This document shows positions 14,192 through 26,983 of a stretch of 64,000 nt of DNA, one piece after another (within the stretch, counting starts at the first letter, position 1; each line of letters begins with the position of its first letter). The notes beneath the pieces were generated by a model. That model saw only the letters and a list, made by a program, of their open reading frames with translations. It was not told the origin of the DNA and ran no database searches. Source of the DNA: Micropterix aruncella. Taxonomy: Eukaryota > Arthropoda > Insecta > Lepidoptera > Micropterigidae. The position numbers were made by a program, and so were the translations under genes. The DNA is taken from the NCBI GenBank assembly GCA_944548615.1, contig OX155965.1, forward strand, positions 24,046,946 through 24,110,945, written 5' to 3'.

Positions 14192-14549
14192 AGCTAATGG
14201 GCCCTGTTGGAGTTGGCCACGAAGACCCATTTGTTTAGGGTCTGTCACAGTCACGGGTCAACACCCATCCGGCGGCCTCCACGCATGAAGTGCAAGTCCG
14301 GGTAGGACCCTGGCCTGAGGGCTAGTTTCCCCTAGGAGTCAATCTTCTGGCGCTACTGGAAGGTCTGCGCACCGCGCGGAGTCAGCCAATCGATTGTGCA
14401 TTCTGACAAACAGTCGAGGGTGTCTGGAAATAGTATTGCCTCCTATAGAGCGGGGGTAGTTGTTGACCTTACGGCGACTGCTCTTGATACGACCAATCGG
14501 CTACCCGATTCCGAGTGAACAGCCGGGCAAATTATGCCGCGGTCCGCGA

Positions 14550-15598
14550 TGTTATTTTATAACCGCAAAATACTAATTTCCGTGTTTGGAAGAAACAAGG
14601 TAGAAACTCCCAAAACCCAAAAGAATGAAAGCAAAAAAAAAGGACGCCACCTCCTTTTAAAGAAAAAGAAGGAAACTAATTATATTAAAAAAAGATACCC
14701 GAAAGAAATTTTGAAAGATACCCGAAAGAAAGTTAACCTAAAAAAATATCGATCTCAGAGAGTGGGTTATATTGATCGGCACTGAATTTGGCCAACAGAA
14801 AACCCCTTTCCTCAGACACAAAAGACTACAGCACAAAAAGAAACACAAGGTTATGCAAAGTATCCGTGTTTATTCGCCCACAGGCACCCTTTTCTTCAAA
14901 TTCCGCTTATCGGCACGTCACATGTGTTCAGTCAAATAGAGGTTAATTCCGGATATGAAGGCAAATTTCCTGACGTGGAGGCAAGTCTCGTCACATTTAG
15001 TGACGATTTCGTTACTTAATTAGCAGCAATTAAAATACGCATGTGTCAGAAGGTCATAGATGCCGCAAGCTGCGATCAATAAAAAAAAATCCGTTAAAAT
15101 CGCGAGGATCCTACTTGAAAAGCTACCCAAAAAGAGATTAAATGCTTACCAGATAAATCACACACACTTCACATAACAAATTTTTTTACCGCCAGGCGGT
15201 CACTCTCCGATTTACTCCTTACGGCGGTCGCCAATTCTCACAGCCCAATCTCTCTGTCTGTCTCTTAGCCATGTTGAAGCGAAATAGAATGATTGCAGGA
15301 CGGCGGAAGTCAGCCATAACAGGTAGGGCTAGACCAGCACAACCGCGATTAATCGCCAGAATCGCCTAGAGCGATAAAAATTACGACTGCACAGCTCTAT
15401 CTGTCAAAAATTTGATGTTTACGAAATTTCGTAAAAGGTTCATTTAATTGTCATAATATGGGAGAAAGTCATGAAAACAGCGAAAACCAACAGGAAACAT
15501 GACTAAACACGGGGAAAACATGGAAAAACGGGTGCAGCGAACATAATCTGCACAAAGGTGCGAAAAACAAGACAACAAAATAAGCAGTTTTTGTTACA
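14550..15598 (-). mobile_element. 3' LTR of a truncated Ty3/Gypsy element
   Basis: This 1049-bp segment begins TG and ends ttgttaca on the + strand (TG...CA). Directly beyond it, on the sense (-) strand, is a polypurine tract (15599-15620; tttttttggagggggc before TGTAAC), which defines this as the 3' LTR of an element transcribed right to left. The 5' LTR and the gag and protease/RT part are absent. Confidence 0.75.
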
Positions 15599-15622
15599 GC
15601 CCCCTCCAAAAAAAGAAATCGG

Positions 15623-16248
15623 AAGAGCCAACGACGATTTCAGACGAATCGTCCCGATTCAATTTATCCTACTATAGGATAACAAAAACGTCAAAGCATC
15701 AACTAACAACTCTTAACTTAACAAACCTTCTTCACGTTAACTATAATCAATTAATCCGTTCAGTAACAATAGCAGAGGCAAACTTTTACCAACTAAAACT
15801 TACACCCATTACTCTTATCACTAGAGTAAGAAAAGAAAATCAAGAAATTAAACCCAACACCAACATAACCAAAAAAAAACTTATGGAACTCCGACAACTT
15901 CCAACAACTAAGGAAGGATCAACTCATTGCGGATACCCGACTCCTACCGAAAACAACAATAACTCTAGCGTTAGACCTCGACTAAACGTTTACTTACTAA
16001 GAGACTATAGTAGTTGTCATTTACTACCTTTCATACCAATCCCCATTCATTCATCCCGGACATGAGACATTCTTACAACAATAATGCTAGATAGAAATGC
16101 TAGCATGACTGACAAAACAAAATGATTTCAGCTATTGATACCACTTGGTACAATGCCTTTGTAAAGACAATTTAAAGGGCTCATTTTAGTTTCACCCAAG
16201 ATAGACAATTTTTGTAATAGAATGTTAACGCGAAGAACTCCGATACTA
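15623..16248 (-). other. Region between integrase stop and 3' LTR
   Basis: This is sense-strand sequence between the integrase stop codon and the polypurine tract. I see no env-like frame with signal peptide or membrane anchor. A 60-codon + strand frame here is not conserved. Confidence 0.4.
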
Positions 16249-17387
16249 CTATTCTGAACTATTCGGATTTAGCTTAAAATCTTTAATATGCCAGGAACCT
16301 ATATTCTTCCCTGTAGCATTTTCTAACTCGTACACTAACGCAGAGAGTTTTTTAATTATTTTACATTTTTCATATTTTGGGGCAAATTTGGAAATGTAAT
16401 AATTCCCAGCATTACTTAGATAATAAGTCTTTTTATAGATCGTATCGCCTACTTGAAATTCCGCAGGACGGTGTTTTCGATCATAGTAAACTTTATTATG
16501 TGCATGTAATTTTAACAATTTCTGCCGCACTACATGAAAAATGTTAGATAATTCACTCAAATTTTGAGCGTAAGACAACCTACTACCAAAAATAACCTCT
16601 GCTTGAGATTCCGGCGCCTGAGCATAAAAAGAACCATTCATTATTGGTTCACGACCATGGACTAGGAAAAATGGACTGAACCCTGTTGATTCCGAGACTG
16701 CCGCGTTAATGGCCATCTGAATCTCAGAAAGGTAGAGATCCCAGCTGCGATGATCGTCTTTTACACACAACGATAACGCAGTGACCACACTACGATTCTG
16801 ACGCTCAGTTGGATTAACTTGAGGGCAATATTTCGGGTTTAAATATACTTTTGGAATTTTATATTTCGCAATCAGTTCAGTGAACTCCCTTCCGATAAAC
16901 TGTTTTCCATTGTCTGAAATTAAATACTGCGGAACACCATAGCGAAGGAATACATTATGTTCAACGACGTAACTTACAAGTTTACTGGTAGCACGTTTTA
17001 ACGGAAAAAGTAAACAGTATTTGCTAAAACAATCTGTCACCACGAGAATATGCATATTTCTGTTCCTCGTCATCGGATAAGGACCCAACAGATCGACCGA
17101 GACCATTTGGAACGGGAAGGCACAGGACTTAGGATTTCCTAACTGACCCAAAGGGGAAATATTTGAATGTTTGTATTGCTGACAAGTTTCACATTTAGAA
17201 ACAAAGTTAACTACGTCTCCGTGTAAATTAGGCCAAAAGTAACGAAGACAAAGACGACGGTGTGTCTTAAAAATTCCAAAATGCATAGCCAAATCAGACT
17301 CATGATTTTCTCGAATAAGCTTTTCTCTAAGCTGCAACGGAACAACTAACTTCCAATCGTAACAACTGGTGAGTTGATACTTGCTTT
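16249..17387 (-). pseudogene. Ty3/Gypsy integrase, N-terminally truncated
   Basis: The open frame covers the integrase zinc-binding domain (H...H...C..C, with HFGIFKTHRR ... CETCQQYKH) and the catalytic core. The expected acids are in VDLLGPYP (Asp), SDNGKQF (Asp) and NPTERQNR (Glu). A C-terminal segment follows (AEFQVGDTIYKKTYYL, GPY/F-like). The enzyme would insert retroelement cDNA into the genome. The frame is open for ~380 codons, but its upstream end runs into family R sequence at 17388. RT and RNase H are therefore missing, and the apparent first residues (STES) come from the host repeat. The catalytic residues are intact but the element is structurally dead. Confidence 0.9.
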
Positions 17388-17705
17388 TAGATTCGGTAGA
17401 CACCGTTTCACCGCTATGTAAGGGAAAGGACCGCGCAAGCTACCGCGAACTTGTAACCAGTCGAGAGACCGGAGTAATCTGGTTGCAACTGGTAGTAAGG
17501 TCGCGAGTGTTTGCCCGCTGGGTATACATACCTGGCCATCTCGCGGTAAGGCGTTAGCTTCTTACGGCCAGTGGCGGAACTTGGCGGTGGTCTGTTTTGT
17601 CCTTTCTTCTGCCTTCACCTCACGGGAGACAGGACGATCAAATTTCGTTAAAACTTCCTGAGGTGACGGGTTCGCACTTGTAGTCGACAGCTCAAGTAGT
17701 CCAAA

Positions 17706-17875
17706 TTCTAGCTCCGCCAACATGCCCGTAAGAAGCCGACGCCCTACCGCAAGGCACTGGAATGTGAACCCAGCGGGCCAACCTCACGCTCTTACTACCA
17801 GATTTAGCCAGATTTCTCCGTCCTCCGGTATGGTCACGGGTTCGATGTCGCTTGTGCGGCCTCTACCTGACGTAT
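17706..17875 (-). repeat. Inverted fragment of family R
   Basis: The sequence ccgccaacatgcccgtaaga and the following ~160 bases are the reverse complement of the central-3' part of family R. The fragment lies only ~10 bp after the tail of the preceding direct copy, forming a fold-back arrangement. Confidence 0.6.
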
Positions 17876-18118
17876 CGCATGCGCAATGTCTACAATGCAT
17901 GTTTCGCATGCGGGCAATTTCTACAATGCATGTATCGCATGCGGGCAATTTCTACAATGCATGTATCGCATGCGGGCAATTTCTACAATGCATGTATCGC
18001 ATGCGGGCAATTTCTACAAAGCATGTATCGCATGCGGGCAATTTCTACAATGCATGTATCGCATGCGGACAATTTCTACAATGCATGTATCGCATGCGGG
18101 CAATTTCTACGATGAAAC
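17876..18118 (+). repeat. 31-bp minisatellite, about 7-8 units
   Basis: Units beginning cgcatgcgggcaatttctac start at 17905, 17936, 17967, 17998, 18029, 18060 and 18091, in exact 31-bp register, with a shorter degenerate unit before them. Variants are single substitutions. Because 31 is not a multiple of 3 and the unit has no stop, all three + frames stay open; these are not genes. The unit occurs singly in the dispersed 'S' repeats at 10450 and 13715. Confidence 0.95.
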
Positions 18119-19097
18119 GGTACGAGAGTGGGGAAGTACATTACGTATCTATAGGCGCTTAGAGTTCTGTTGAAACACCCATTTCTAGTTCACCGCGCGT
18201 CAGAGGTTTACGATACGGATTTTAACAAATCCCTACGATCTATATAACGAGTCAAAGCTACCCATGGATCATCCCCTTTAATTCCTTCGACCTGCTCAAT
18301 TTAATCCCGCCCAAAAAAACATCCCAAGTGGAAAGAAAAGAACGCCGCTGCGGCGGACGCGGCGACAGATTCCAATTAACAAAGGCAACGGAGGGGGCGA
18401 AGCGAGCAACATCAGCGACCCGCAAAGGGGCAGATTCGCGAGAGATTAATGTTGCGGGACTCTCGACTGGGGCCATTTGGCAAATAACCAGGAAGGTGGG
18501 TCCGGGCCGGTTAATTAGAAGATCTCAAACCGAATCCGGAACGTTAGCAAATTCGGGCGTTTATTACATACGCGACGAGAGACCTTGATATTCTACACAT
18601 CGAACACATGAAAATGTATACGGTGACGCTTAACCGGTCGGACGCCAACAATTCCTATAGGCATTTTGCGTTGTTTGACAGATAGATCATCCCCATTAAT
18701 TCATTCGTCCTTTTTAATATAATCCCGCCCATAAAGCTGATGTATGCTACATACAAGCTGAGGATTGAGCGTATTTAAAAACGATTTTCATCCTATCTAT
18801 TCGAAAAGGACGACTTGGTTCGCCTTTAAGTGCGCCCAAAAGTTGTGTTTTCTATAAGAAACTTTATAAGTGCGCCGCAATTATCTTTGCGGCTCACTTT
18901 TTGAATTTGGAACATCTTAGTCTTCAGCGCCGAAGAAATCGAACGCAAATATTGTTTGAATAAAGACTGGCTGGTACAACGGCTCCTAGTCGCGCCGCCG
19001 GCTGAATAAAAAAAAAATGAAATTAAAAACGCGCGAACTAGGCATAAGATGTATTGTCTGACTTGGGTAGAGAACAGTTATGTTATACGTATACGTA
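18119..19097. other. Intron sequence with an imperfect direct duplication
   Basis: About 60 bp around 18265-18320 (gatcatccccctttaattcc, then aatcccgccca) recur at 18685-18735, so this region contains two related segments ~420 bp apart. A relatively GC-rich stretch lies between. No exon with TMEM151 similarity was seen. Confidence 0.4.
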
Positions 19098-19239
19098 TAA
19101 TGCCTCCTCTACACATCGACAGATGCATCCGCAGATGGATCAGCAAACGTATCCGCGGATACATTCGCGACCCGTCCACACGTCCGTGAGTCACTCAGTC
19201 TGAGTTAAACCTCGAAAGACGCACCTCGTGCCGCAAGAA

Positions 19240-19389
19240 ATGGATGTGGAGACACTAGCGGCCGCTGCCGAAATGTTGAGAAAGAAGTGGAGAAAAAGAA
19301 GGCGGTGGATGCTGGTTATACATAGACATAGAACAAAGATTAGTGAAAATAGATTCGGTCTAGTTAAGTATGATAATGTTAGTAGTTAG
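19240..19389 (+). pseudogene. Harbinger transposase N-terminal remnant (49 codons)
   Basis: The frame begins MDVETLAAAAEMLRKKWRKR and continues RRRWMLVIHRHR before a stop. The very basic W/R-rich stretch resembles the start of Harbinger transposases, which precedes a 'HP.N..R...G.F..L' motif. The rest of the gene, including the DDE nuclease, is missing. Assignment rests on the surrounding TIRs and TAA duplication as much as on this peptide. Confidence 0.5.
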
Positions 19390-19458
19390 ATGGTTAGTAT
19401 GTAGGTAGGGAATACATATTTTGACGTTATTAACTTATTTATTAATTTATGACATACT

Positions 19459-20409
<951 letters not shown>

Positions 20410-20754
20410 TCGTAATGTCACTTTCATTTAGAAAACGGCTTTGCCGAAGTGATCAATAGTTTAATTTTTTATTTTTTCGCTTAATTCGTCTCAATTGAAG
20501 GCATTTTGTGTTGCATAAGGATAAGCCCTATTTATGAGATATATGGATGAATAGTGATCGTTAGTCGACTGCAAAAGGACCTTTAAACTTACATTGCACC
20601 GTCGAAAGTCGTGCACATCCGTAAGTATATCTCATTCAAACATAAGCATTTCCCAATACAAGCTGGGATTTCCTTCGCTACTTTATAAGTAGCTTTTACT
20701 AATTTTATTTTAAATAAAAACATCATCCTATAAACGGATTTCTTTACAAACCTT

Positions 20755-21013
<259 letters not shown>

Positions 21014-21392
21014 AGATATTTATTTTGGATTAGGAAGAGCATCGAAAACAAGCTTGCAGTAATTTACATTGAGCCATCTGGAGAATTATAACATTTTTAA
21101 TACCTTCTACAAAAAAATCCCCTATGGTTTACTTTTAATTTCCCTTTACTTTACATTTACTTTCCGCGCAATACTGATGCATCGGCAGATGTGTGGACAG
21201 ACGCCTTGCGTTTGCTCTGTCATCCTTTGATTCGTGTCGCAAAAACCGACACTATATAAACGGATAAGGGCAAGACGCATCGGTGGACGATAAATACCTA
21301 CGACAGACTAGCAAACACACGTCTACACGTCGGCGGACGCATCCGCAGACCGCATCTGCGTATGCGTCTGTCGATGTGTAGAGGAGGCATAA

Positions 21393-22195
21393 CAAAGTGT
21401 CCTTAGCTATGTCATACGTATTCGTATAACATAACTGAGGACACTTTATTATATGCAAGTATTAATGTGTACCTCCCAGGTAATTTAAAATTAAATCATT
21501 GCTGTTAATATGAAGATAACTTATTAGAAAATGTTTTGTCTATGAACATACCTATACACACATACATAGTCTCATACATGCATAATTTCATATATAAATA
21601 TTACGATCTTATAAATAATAAATAAATAAAAGATATATAAAAACGAATTAGAGATATCTTGCAACCGACATACTACTCAGATTAAAACTGATACTACTTC
21701 ATTGATTTCATAAAATTAAATAGTTTTGCCTTTTAGGATATTCTATTGTTTTCATCAAAGTCTATTCATCAAATTCAGAAAGGGCAGAATTTCAGCGGCG
21801 GTGTGGGAAATTGCACCGTAAGTGGGCGTGGCGCGAAATTCAAATATCGAAGGGGGCATCGTAGCACGGTGGACGTGATCCGACTTAGAACAGGAGCCCA
21901 TTGTAGTGTAGTAGGAGGTAGTTAGCTATCGTTGTCACAATGTCCCAAAAAATCACCGGTTGTCATTGTAACTAAGTGCGCGTACAAAGTTTCTTCTTTG
22001 TCACATAATAATAATAGTAATAATAATGATAATAATCAACTCATTATTTTCAAGAAAAAAGAAAAACTTATTGCCTTTCGGCAATATCTATAACGTACCT
22101 ACCTATAACGTAAGTGTAAATCACAAGTTATGCCTTGGCCACATAAAATTAAAATAATAAAATAAACTGAAAACTAGAAAGAAAACGATTTTGTC
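21393..22195. other. Intron sequence beginning with a palindrome
   Basis: At 21394-21448 aaagtgtccttagctatgtc is followed, after cgtattcg, by its imperfect inverse ending gaggacacttt. The rest is AT-rich with an AATAAT-type simple repeat near 22005-22040. No exon is seen. Confidence 0.5.
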
Positions 22196-22321
22196 ACCCC
22201 AAGACTTTTCCGGTAAGCAGACACCCCCCTACCCGCGCGCCAAACACCCCCACCTTCCACCCCCTACCCCCCCCCCCTCCCCCCGCCAACTCCCATCTCC
22301 CCCTCGATTCCTCGCCACCCC
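22196..22321 (-). repeat. C-rich tract (G-rich on the minus strand)
   Basis: About 125 bp are composed largely of C runs (for example caccccc, ccctacccccccccccctcc). The - strand therefore carries many G runs of three or more and could form G-quadruplexes. It is strikingly unlike the AT-rich surroundings. Confidence 0.8.
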
Positions 22322-24329
22322 ATAGTGATTGTATCAAGTGACTATGATAGGAAAAGTAGTATATTTTAGTATTTTGTAATATTTCCGTGGTTTTAAAATA
22401 GCATTTATCCAAAAATGACGTAGTATTTTCTTAAATACGGCGTATTTAAAAAAAACCGTCGCTTGTATACGGATTTTCCAACCAAACATGATTTCAATCC
22501 AACTAGGCATCTGTGTACCGAATTTCAAGGCTCTAACTGCAATATTTCGAGATCGAAGTATGACTAGGACTCCTGCATGCCAAACATCAGCTTTATCGGA
22601 TGAAGCGTTCGGGCGCTATGGTGGAGGAACACACATAGACTTACAGACATACAAATAGAATTGCGTTCATAATACTTTCTTTTGCCAGGAAAGTAAAAAG
22701 AAATTGCCCGAGTAAGCAATCGATCTGCTCAAACAAAGACTTTTACTTTCATGACTTTCACTGCCCCATATGGAGTCAGAAACAAATCAGAAAAAGGAAG
22801 TATTGAGATCTGTTTCTGTCTTAAAACAACACAAATTTCAGTAAATAAAAAATGTTTCACTCCATATCAGATTGGTTTCATTCGTTTGCCCTCTGACGTA
22901 AAATGAACTGCATTGGTATTCCAATCTACTTAGAGAAAGACGCCAGTCGAATACCGATCAACGCCGGAAGTCGATGTCAGGCTGTTAATAGACTATTTAT
23001 TTTCATCTCCATTTCCGCTCCCACCAAAATCGTCATTCCTGATAATATTGTTTTTAATTATAAATAAAATGGACATATGTCGGCCATCTTGGTTTTATTC
23101 GCCTACAGCAAAAGGAAATTGCTTTATGAAAGCAATCGTATATATTTGGGGCTCTTCCAGTTGGTAAAAGTTCGAAAAGTAAACGTTTTCAGATATTTTC
23201 AATTCGTGATTACGAAATCCACGCAAAGGTCTTGGACCCTCGAACAGTGGCTCAAAAATGCGTGCTCATTTGTAAATACAAGCTCATCAAAAACTTCGCA
23301 CGAGACAAAAATCAAATTGCCTTGTGAAATACTACTTATAGCCGCTTTACCACGCTTTACTTACGGTGTCCGCCATCATCGACACGTGCCAACGAGAAAA
23401 CGAGTCCGCAATTAAGAACGCCGATACGATAAATGAAAAGTTTATGAATAAAAGTTACGTTAAAGTCAACGTTAAGTTACGTTAACGTTAAGTTTCGTTA
23501 CGTTAAAAGTTTACGCCCAGTATCTATATAAACTTTTATGTCTTATATGTGCCGTACGCATAATGAATAATTGAAAATTACACAAACAAGCAATCAAGAA
23601 AAAGAGGAAGCGAATATATGTATAAACAAATATTAGATCGTGTTTTAATAAAAAATGAAGATCGATACTTATCTATTCCAACAATCTACGCGATTTTTTT
23701 TACTTTATTTTTAGAGTCAAAAAAAGTATTATTTATTATTTTAATTATCCCATTATAGGTTTTAGCATTGATTATATATGGTATTAGATTGCTCAACATG
23801 GTACATTTTGGCAACCCTTTTGCGCTGGCGAACTGCGGGAACGCTGCAGTTCGCCAGCGATAGCATTGACGGCGAAACTAATAGTAATTGATTTGGCCAT
23901 ATATAATAACATTGATAATGAATGGTATTTTATAAATGACTGATTGATTATATAAGTCCAATAATTGAACCAACGATAACAATAATAACATTCAAGTATT
24001 AGTGCAATCGATCGCAATTTTTAATATGCTGATTACATCACAGAAATAATATGGAGATATAGAATTCAATCTATTAGTTATGCCATCTAAACATTGAAGT
24101 GCGTAGTTATTACGTATTGGAACTTGTATATCAAATACAAATTGACATCATCATGTAAATAATTATAAAATAATAAGAGCTACGATTTAGAAATTCGTTC
24201 GTTATTATATTATTATTTTATTTTGAGATAACATATAGTGTAGGCGTGTTTAGACCGCCCTCTAAAGTGCACGTCATACTGTTATATCACGAAATCTCAG
24301 CTGAGGTCGTGTGGGCAAGTAGTGCATAT
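22322..24329. other. Intron sequence, no clear gene
   Basis: The part at 22490-22690 (gtgtaccgaatttcaaggct, then acacatagacttacagacat) looks like the 3' end of a common insect dispersed repeat. At 23456-23512 the motif gttacgttaa is locally repeated. No conserved coding sequence was recognised. Confidence 0.35.
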
Positions 24330-25210
24330 GAAAGACAACCACCTCCCGAAAGCCGTGTTTTACGCCCAGTTCTCAAAAGGCTCACGCCAAGTCAGCGGAG
24401 CGCATCTACGCTATAAAGATGTCTTGAAAAGGTACCTAACCGCCAGTGGTATTCCACCTGAGAGCTGAGAGAAGGCTGCTTACAAACGCAGCGAGTGGCG
24501 CTCCACGGTTACCACAGAAGTAAAAGAGTTCGAGGAAGCCCGGCTTAAGAACCTCGACTCGAACCGCCGACAGCACAAAACTCGCCCGAAGCCTACCTAC
24601 GCATACACGTACAACAACTACGGTAAACTCTAATGTAGTCGTTGTAATTGGACCTTTAATAAGTTAATTGTAAAAACACATTTTTAAAACAAGCTTTTAT
24701 TGAAATGCTCTGGGTACAGGAGGAGCCATATCATATAACGAGCTATCATAATTGAATGCAATACAGAATTTCATGTTCTTACTGTTGGCCGTTGAGGAGT
24801 CCCCTGGTTAGAAGCCAACCCTGTCGCGATGAAACTTAGAACGGGTTATCATAATTGATTGCGTATACAAAATTTCGTGTGTGTGCTGTTGACCGCTGAG
24901 GAGTCCCCTTGTCGGGAGCCAATCCTGGGTGCAGAATCAGGTCATGCTTACCATAAAAAAATGCATTGTCATCGGAACTAAACCAACATGTAAAATTTCA
25001 ACTTCATAGGATATGAGAAAGTGGTTCTAATTCTGTTTGCAAGATTTGACCTAAACAAACATACTGACAAACATTTCAAAGTAGATAAAATCTTGTAAAA
25101 ACAAACTGGGCTTTACGAGTCACTTCCGCGCGCATCTTCGAAGAAGTCCTGTCAACCAAGAGATTTCCGTTGTCGGATCACGATGAGGGGGACATCATCA
25201 ACACCACGCC
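24330..25210 (+). pseudogene. LINE reverse-transcriptase C-terminal remnant, split by a repeat
   Basis: From 24333 the frame reads LPKAVFYAQFSKGSRQVSGA and continues with HLRYKDVLKRYL. A stop (TGA) interrupts it near 24468; it then continues KRSEWRSTV and CSRCNWTF to ~24655. After a 450-bp insertion it resumes at ~25108 as GFTSHFRAH. The pattern 'LPK.V.Y.....G.R..G....RYKD.LK', followed by W-R and a C..C...H..H finger, is the usual tail of Jockey-like LINE ORF2 proteins. The stop and the insertion make it dead. Confidence 0.7.
24660..25107 (+). repeat. Dispersed repeat 'Q', copy 1
   Basis: This segment inserted in the LINE remnant contains gttggccgttgaggagtccc and, ~110 bp later, a diverged second instance (gttgaccgctgaggagtccc), so it is internally duplicated. 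A related copy lies at 28785-29030. Confidence 0.6.
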
Positions 25211-25486
25211 GCCGCCATATTGAACAAGAGTATATTATTATTATTTTGGAACTATGGGTGCAATCTACACGTTGTGTTTCATAGTAAAATGGAAACTGCC
25301 AAATCGTCGTACTGCATTGAGCTATCTAATATGCTAATTAATCAATGGTTTTACTCTCTTCTTTCACTTGCGTGCTATTTTAATTTCATACTACTGCCAA
25401 ACGGAGCCATTTCCGGTATCAGCGGCCATTTTTAACACGTTTTTATTAGGTCGACCTGTATGTAACTAACTATGTAATGGAATCTA
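25211..25486. other. Intron spacer
   Basis: No feature recognised. Confidence 0.3.
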
Positions 25487-26505
25487 ACAGCCGTATTCAC
25501 AGTCGATACTTAAGTACACCTTAAGGGAACACTCACTCGAGTGACACTCAAGTACCACCCTCAAATTTGCTATTCATAGTCGTTACTTAAGGGCTCCCTT
25601 CAGTGAGTATGCACTTAAGGAACCCTCAAGCAATTGGATTCATTTCTAATTCGAAACTAATACATTCCTATTACACGGTCTATAGAGTTTTCGTTGTCTT
25701 TGAACAAAATGATTGTGCTCTATTGTTGAAAAAACCCGTCGGTGCATCAGCTGTTGTCACTGACGTTTGCTCGACGTCGGAGTATTTTTCTTGTCGGTTT
25801 CTTGATCGATTTCCTCGATGCGCTCTTTCGTCTTTTTCGTTTTGCGTTTCGCTAGTTCGCCCCGAATTTCGATGCAGAATTTCTTTACCTAGGAATTAGC
25901 AAAAAATATGGGTAGAAATAATAGCCGTGGTTGGCATTGTATGGCTAATTGCCGGTGGTAAAGAATTTCAGTGCCAGCACTAACTGCATCAGGCGGAATC
26001 GGAAATCCGCGGTTTTCGTTAAAACCCAACAGAATCAGAAAACATTTGAATGGCGAGGCGGAAATGTTTTTTAAACTCTCCAGGAAAGTAGAAGTCAAGG
26101 AGATTGTTGAAATCCCTTACGCAACGACGCGTGCGACGCGGTAAATACAGCTTATAAAATCGGTCAAATCATTATAAACCATAGAGTTATAGAAATAATA
26201 GATTTAATTCACAAAAAACACGCATTAATTATTAGTGGAATACTCAACGCGCACTCGCCAAAGTGAGCTCGAGACCACACTTGAATTTGACAGTTCAAAA
26301 CTTATGAAATGTCGGCCATTTAGCTTCCTCGACACTCAAGTATTGTCTCTGAATACAAAAATGTATGGAAGATGCCTCCCTTAAGGGCACACTCGAGTAG
26401 CCTACTTGAGTACTTACTTAAGTATGGTTTCTGAATAGTAATCTGACAAGTTAGGGCACACTTGACTTGAGGGACCCCTTGAGTGTCGACTCTGAATACG
26501 GCTGT
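25487..26505. mobile_element. Non-autonomous DNA transposon, 1019 bp
   Basis: The terminal inverted repeats acagccgtattcacagtcga and tcgactctgaatacggctgt differ at one position. Subterminal regions on both sides are packed with short palindromic motifs (acttaagt, ctcgag, cccttaaggg, actcaagt) that could serve as transposase-binding clusters. No transposase frame was recognised inside. The superfamily is uncertain. Confidence 0.7.
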
Positions 26506-26514
26506 AATTTAACC

Positions 26515-26830
26515 ATCTTCCAAGTATCGTAGCGTCATGAAAATTGGCAGCGGTATGTAGTTCTGATGACAATACAATAATATGGTACTGTCGAACTGAT
26601 CTGATGATGGAGTCGGAAGATATGATCTGGAACTTCATAATGGAACATCGTATCATAGCTGTGTATGGACTTGTTAGAAAAGTCTTGGAATGAACTTTGA
26701 CCACGATTAGGTTTCAAGGTCTGATGATGAAGCCGGAAGATAGGCACTGGCATTCCATGATGGAATATCGTATCATAGCCGTGTGTATGTGAATATCGTA
26801 TCATAGCCCAAAAGCGTGTTTTTAGTGTTT
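26515..26830. repeat. Degenerate tandem repeat
   Basis: The motif tctgatgatg(g/a)ag(t/c)cggaagat with following gga(a/t)tatcgtatcatagc occurs about twice at ~130-bp spacing, plus a partial third (atatcgtatcatagcc). Nothing coding. Confidence 0.5.
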
Positions 26831-26983
26831 TTTAAAGCTATTAATTTATTATGGCCTTGAAGCATGAGACGCCTGGGAACATAAAGATGCTAGATGATGA
26901 GACGAAGGGTCCCCATGCTTAAGACGCAGTAGGAGTAGTAACAAGCTCTGGAGATTTCGATTTCACAAAAAATATGCCCAGTT

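Larger units (their letters stand above)
14192..17695 (+). mobile_element. Family R retroposon copy, split by a Gypsy-type insertion
   Basis: The 5' half (14192-14549) ends at gcggtccgcga and the 3' half resumes at 17388 with tagattcggtag. In uninterrupted copies these two pieces are directly joined. The 3' half ends near 17695 in the usual tail, gttcgcacttgtagtcgaca. The inserted DNA (14550-17387) is part of an LTR retrotransposon on the - strand. No duplicated target bases remain at the second junction, so the inserted element lost its other end. Confidence 0.75.

Noticed and set aside
17722..18173. Three overlapping frames encoding repeated CMYRMRAIST-like peptides, and a CRISPR-like periodicity
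   Set aside because: A 31-bp tandem unit without stops gives open frames in all phases. Units are adjacent without unique spacers, so it is a minisatellite and not a CRISPR array.
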